NCBI GenBank assembly: GCA_015904075.1
Contig: JABMDH010000063.1
Location: 6,401-15,897 of the forward strand
Direction: 5' to 3'
DNA length: 9,497 bases
Source of the DNA: Nitrospira sp.
Lineage (GTDB): Bacteria > Nitrospirota > Nitrospiria > Nitrospirales > Nitrospiraceae
Translations under genes and position numbers: made by a program
Shown here: positions 6,577 to 9,497 of the stretch, one piece after another
How the letters are laid out: each line of letters begins with the position of its first letter
How positions within the stretch are numbered: position 1 is the stretch's first letter
Notes under the pieces: generated by a model
The model's database searches: none
Seen by the model: only the letters and a program-made list of their open reading frames with translations
What the model was told of the DNA's origin: nothing

Positions 6577-7603
6577 ATGAGAAAATCATCGGCCGGCCGG
6601 ACTGGGGCATGGGCCCGATTGGAGGACGGTATGGGTCTGGTATCGTCGCCGGCGGGACAACTTCCCCTCCCGGCCCTCGATAGTATTTCAAGGCGCCCGG
6701 CAACCAGGCTTCGATCTGATTGATACGGGAGATATCGGACGGGTGAGTCGACAGGAACTCCGGGATGGTTTGCTGCGATCGGAAACAGGCCTTGCCGATC
6801 AGCTGTCTGGGACAGCCGCTCATGCGTTCCCAAAACGGCACGGCTTCGCGGGGATCATAGCCGGCCTGAGCCATCAGCCGAAGTCCGATCAAATCCGCTT
6901 CTGATTCCTGGCTTCGCCCGAACGGCAGCGACACGCCGACTCCATAGGCACTCATCGCAGCCATGGCTGCATCCGGACGTCCCGCCGCCGCTCCGGCAGC
7001 CAGCGCCCCAACCTGGGCGATCGTTTCCAGAATCCCTCGGCTATACCGTTCCGCTCCATGGCGCTGCAGCGCATGCGCCACTTCATGCCCCATCACGGTG
7101 GCCAACCCATCTTCAGTCTTCGTAAATTTGAGAATGCCGGTGAAGACCGCGACCTTACCGCCCGGCAGAGCAAACGCATTGACCATCTTGTCGTCATCGA
7201 TGACGGCAAATTCCCATTGATACTCGGGCTTTGCGGCAGCGGCGGCAATTCGATTGCCGACCCGATGGACCATTTCATTGATTTCCAAATTCTGGCTCAG
7301 CCGGGCTTTGCGCAAGACCTCATGGAATGCACTGACCCCCATGGCCATTTCTTTTTCTTCAGAGATATAGATGAATTGATCGCGAGACGTGCCCGGCGCG
7401 CGAAGACAACCGGCCAGCATAGTCGCAAGCCCGACAGCGGCACCCATATTGAAGAAGCCATAGAGCCCCATCGCTCCTTGGATCCCATACCCAAGCAATG
7501 CACGACGCCCAACCGGTTCAGGGAGCACAGCATCGACAGAACGGTCGTATGCCGGTGCCATGAAAATTTTCCGAGATGGTCTCGGTACGTCCGATCGGCT
7601 CAT
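6575..7603 (-). CDS. M48-family zinc metalloprotease, probable exported lipoprotein
   Basis: M48 peptidase of the LoiP/YcaL/BepA-like group, 342 aa, probably acting on envelope proteins. The zinc motif HEVAH is at 173-177, with ESEADLIG (233-240) supplying the third ligand. STHPSDISRINQIEAWLP (286-302) is the typical follow-on motif with the conserved THP. A G/A-rich stretch (about 193-222) lies between the motifs. The N-terminus has an RRALLG twin-arginine-like motif (33-38), a hydrophobic run, and the lipobox LAGC ending at Cys66, suggesting a Tat-exported lipoprotein (inference). The C-terminal ~30 residues are rich in proline and glycine. ATG 7603 is used; ATG 7561 (residue 15) has a better binding site, GGAAA, and would give a more normal signal length. 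It sits 7 bases after sppA and 6 bases before carB. Confidence 0.9.
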   Translation of the reverse strand: MSRSDVPRPSRKIFMAPAYDRSVDAVLPEPVGRRALLGYGIQGAMGLYGFFNMGAAVGLATMLAGCLRAPGTSRDQFIYISEEKEMAMGVSAFHEVLRKARLSQNLEINEMVHRVGNRIAAAAAKPEYQWEFAVIDDDKMVNAFALPGGKVAVFTGILKFTKTEDGLATVMGHEVAHALQRHGAERYSRGILETIAQVGALAAGAAAGRPDAAMAAMSAYGVGVSLPFGRSQESEADLIGLRLMAQAGYDPREAVPFWERMSGCPRQLIGKACFRSQQTIPEFLSTHPSDISRINQIEAWLPGALKYYRGPGGEVVPPATIPDPYRPPIGPMPQSGRPMIFS

Positions 7604-7610
7604 ACGCTGG

Positions 7611-8564
7611 TTAGGGCATCCAGAGATACATAAACTGCGGCGTCGCTCCTCGTGCGAGCGTCATAATATCGAGATCGGCAAATCCTGCCAGGGGGCCGGG
7701 CACAAGGAGTTTGGAATAGATATTGTTTGAATACTCGCCGGGACGCTGATAGGTAACCACACGCGCTTCAGGAAGCTTCGCCTTCTTCTTCGCCAGTTCG
7801 ATGGCATCCTCCAGATATCCGAGATCGTCCACGAGGCCCGCCGCCTTCGCTTGATCGCCTGTATAGATTCGTCCATCGGCCAGCTTTTTGATCTGCTCCA
7901 TCTGCAGATGCGGACGGCCCTCCTGCACAACGGTCAAAAACCGCTGATAGAACGAATCGATCAGGCCTTGAAAAATCGCCCGCTCCTCCGGCGCCATCAC
8001 GCGAAACGGCGACCCCATGTCCTTACGTGGACCGGACGTGACGGCAGTCGCTTCGACTCCCACTTTTTCCAGCAACCCTCTGGCATTGATCGTCAGCATG
8101 ATGACACCGATGCTGCCGGTTACCGAAGAGGGATGCGCCGTCACCGTATCTGCGGCGGCAGCGATATAGTATCCCCCGGACGTGCCCAGGTCCATGATCG
8201 AGGCGATGATCGGAATTTTTCTGGACGCTTTGAACGCTTTGAGCTCGTGATGAATAATATCCGATGCGGTGACCGTGCCGCCGGGAGAATTGATCCGGAG
8301 GACGACGGCTTTGATGCTATCGTCCTGCGCTGCGCGTGTCAGCTGTTCCTTTATTCGCGCGAGCATGCTCGGTGCAGGAATAAACCCCTCTTTCTCCTGA
8401 GAGCTGATCATGCCGGAGACCTCAAGCAACAACACCTTGGCCGCTCCCGTCCCGTCGACATGCACTTCCTTGAGCGGCCCGGGACCGGGAAACAACGACG
8501 GAATGTTAATACAGCCAGAAAGGGACAGTCCCGTGAGCAACACCGCGATGAGCCGTTTACGCAT
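7611..8564 (-). CDS. sppA: Signal peptide peptidase SppA, lipoprotein form
   Basis: S49-family serine protease, 317 aa, of the short SppA type. SppA degrades leftover signal peptides in the membrane. The N-terminus [18 protein letters not shown] is a lipoprotein signal with lipobox ending at Cys18. Core motifs are [16 protein letters not shown] (87-102), [11 protein letters not shown] (125-135) with nucleophile Ser129, SVTGSIGVI (147-155), and [12 protein letters not shown] (177-188) with Lys181 as general base, matching the Ser/Lys dyad of B. subtilis Spp[20 protein letters not shown] (231-249) is the usual C-terminal motif. I chose ATG 8564 because the signal peptide starts there and GGAG precedes it; an upstream in-frame start at 8615 adds 17 residues that do not look like a signal. 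It overlaps the end of carA by eight bases. Confidence 0.93.
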   Translation of the reverse strand: MRKRLIAVLLTGLSLSGCINIPSLFPGPGPLKEVHVDGTGAAKVLLLEVSGMISSQEKEGFIPAPSMLARIKEQLTRAAQDDSIKAVVLRINSPGGTVTASDIIHHELKAFKASRKIPIIASIMDLGTSGGYYIAAAADTVTAHPSSVTGSIGVIMLTINARGLLEKVGVEATAVTSGPRKDMGSPFRVMAPEERAIFQGLIDSFYQRFLTVVQEGRPHLQMEQIKKLADGRIYTGDQAKAAGLVDDLGYLEDAIELAKKKAKLPEARVVTYQRPGEYSNNIYSKLLVPGPLAGFADLDIMTLARGATPQFMYLWMP

Positions 8565-9497
8565 GATGGGTCTCCATAAGCCGGACAAATTCTTCGAACA
8601 GATAGGCGGAATCATGAGGTCCCGGAGAGGCTTCCGGATGATACTGAACCGAAAAGACCGGCTGATCTATGCAGACCATGCCCTCGATTGAATGATCGTT
8701 CAAACTGAGATGCGTAATCGAGAGCCTTCCATAGTTGGAATCAACTATCGGCGGACTATTCGGCGCCTCGCTGAACGACACCGGAGCTTTCACGGCAAAG
8801 TTGTGGTTCTGCGACGTGATCTCAACCTTCCGGCTCCGCAGATCGAGCACCGGATGATTTGCGCCATGATGTCCGAATTTGAGCTTGTACGTTGCAAGCC
8901 CGAGCGCCAGCCCTAAAATCTGATGCCCCAGGCAAATACCGAAGATCGGATAACGGCCGATCAACATCCGCACGGCTTCCACCGCATAGGGAACGCCTTC
9001 CGGATCGCCGGGACCATTGGAAAGGAAAATACCGTCCGGCTTGCGTGCGTGAATCTCCGCAGCTGTCGTAGACGCCGGCACGACGGTGACATCACACCCG
9101 ACATCGACCAGTCGATTCAGAATATTCCGTTTAACCCCGAAATCATAGGCGACGACCTGCCATGGTCGGCGGGGCTGTCTCTCCGATCTGCTCCCGCCTC
9201 CCTCCGGTGCCCACGCGCCGGATCCGGCCTTCCATTCATACGGCCGCTCACACGTGACTTCGGCCGCTAAATCACGCCCGACGATTCCAGGCGCATTCTG
9301 CGCTTTGGCCACAGCCTGTGCCGCATCGAGTCCTCCGTGCGTAATGACCCCTTGCTGCGATCCATATTCGCGCAAATGTCTCGTCAACGCTCTGGTATCG
9401 AGCCCTTCGATCGCTACAACTTTCGCTTGCGTCAAATACTCGTGAATCGTGTGCGTACCCCGCCAATTGCTGGCCAACCGACTGGCCTCCATCACGA
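8557..9497 (-). CDS. carA: Carbamoyl-phosphate synthase small (glutaminase) subunit, 5' end outside window
   Basis: CarA hydrolyses glutamine and passes ammonia to CarB. About 312 residues are visible; roughly the first 80 of the N-terminal domain lie beyond base 9497. The visible part begins [12 protein letters not shown], which matches the end of the VIRDLPLIASNFR region of E. coli CarA, so the apparent GTG/ATG near 9495 is not the true start. The glutaminase domain is complete: [33 protein letters not shown] with nucleophile Cys (E. coli Cys269), [10 protein letters not shown], and [12 protein letters not shown] with the His and Glu of the triad. A ~20-residue variable linker rich in Gly, Ser and Arg precedes VVAYDFG. 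The stop TAA at 8559-8557 lies inside the start of sppA. CarB, its partner, is present only as a fragment. Confidence 0.97.
   Translation of the reverse strand, partial: VMEASRLASNWRGTHTIHEYLTQAKVVAIEGLDTRALTRHLREYGSQQGVITHGGLDAAQAVAKAQNAPGIVGRDLAAEVTCERPYEWKAGSGAWAPEGGGSRSERQPRRPWQVVAYDFGVKRNILNRLVDVGCDVTVVPASTTAAEIHARKPDGIFLSNGPGDPEGVPYAVEAVRMLIGRYPIFGICLGHQILGLALGLATYKLKFGHHGANHPVLDLRSRKVEITSQNHNFAVKAPVSFSEAPNSPPIVDSNYGRLSITHLSLNDHSIEGMVCIDQPVFSVQYHPEASPGPHDSAYLFEEFVRLMETHHA

Noticed and set aside
7851..8579. Plus-strand open frame of 242 codons
   Set aside because: Antisense to sppA, which has all catalytic motifs.
9490..9495. GTG/ATG as the true start of carA
   Set aside because: Homology to CarA continues to the window edge and about 80 N-terminal residues are still missing.

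Overview
The window looks like chromosomal DNA of a Gram-negative bacterium, most likely a Nitrospira-type (Nitrospirota) organism. This is an inference from protein character, moderately high GC, compact operons and short heptamer-based intergenic repeats; no database was searched. Apart from one stretch in the middle, all genes run on the minus strand.

Reading the minus strand from the right: a 5'-cut carA, then sppA (lipoprotein signal-peptide peptidase) and an M48 metalloprotease. These are followed by only the first ~149 codons of carB, fused out of frame to greA, which lacks its own first ~16 codons. A heptamer-repeat spacer and an S-adenosylmethionine hydroxide adenosyltransferase (DUF62) come next. 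carA and carB encode the two subunits of carbamoyl-phosphate synthetase, with two envelope peptidase genes between them. The carB/greA seam removes roughly 2.8 kb of expected carB and is either a real deletion or a bad assembly join.

The middle (about 3284-4790) looks degraded. It holds a pair of back-to-back consensus sigma-70 promoters, a block of degenerate 7-bp repeats in both orientations, and a 50-codon ORF of unknown status. It also holds the C-terminal part of a BioA-type aminotransferase, cut just after the point where the PLP lysine should be, and an unrecognised gene interrupted by two in-frame stop codons. These remnants lie on the plus strand.

The left part is a tight operon, lepA-lepB-hldE/rfaE1 (the last cut by the window edge). 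It reads from a perfect TTGACA-N17-TATAAT promoter, lepA starts with TTG, and both junctions are ATGA stop/start overlaps. It couples a translation GTPase, signal peptidase I and an LPS-heptose kinase. I found no tRNA, rRNA, CRISPR array, transposase or convincing terminator. I did not find a clear novel multi-gene system. The most notable points are the two broken gene junctions, the shared-element divergent promoters, the heptamer repeats and a probable active-site substitution in the DUF62 enzyme.
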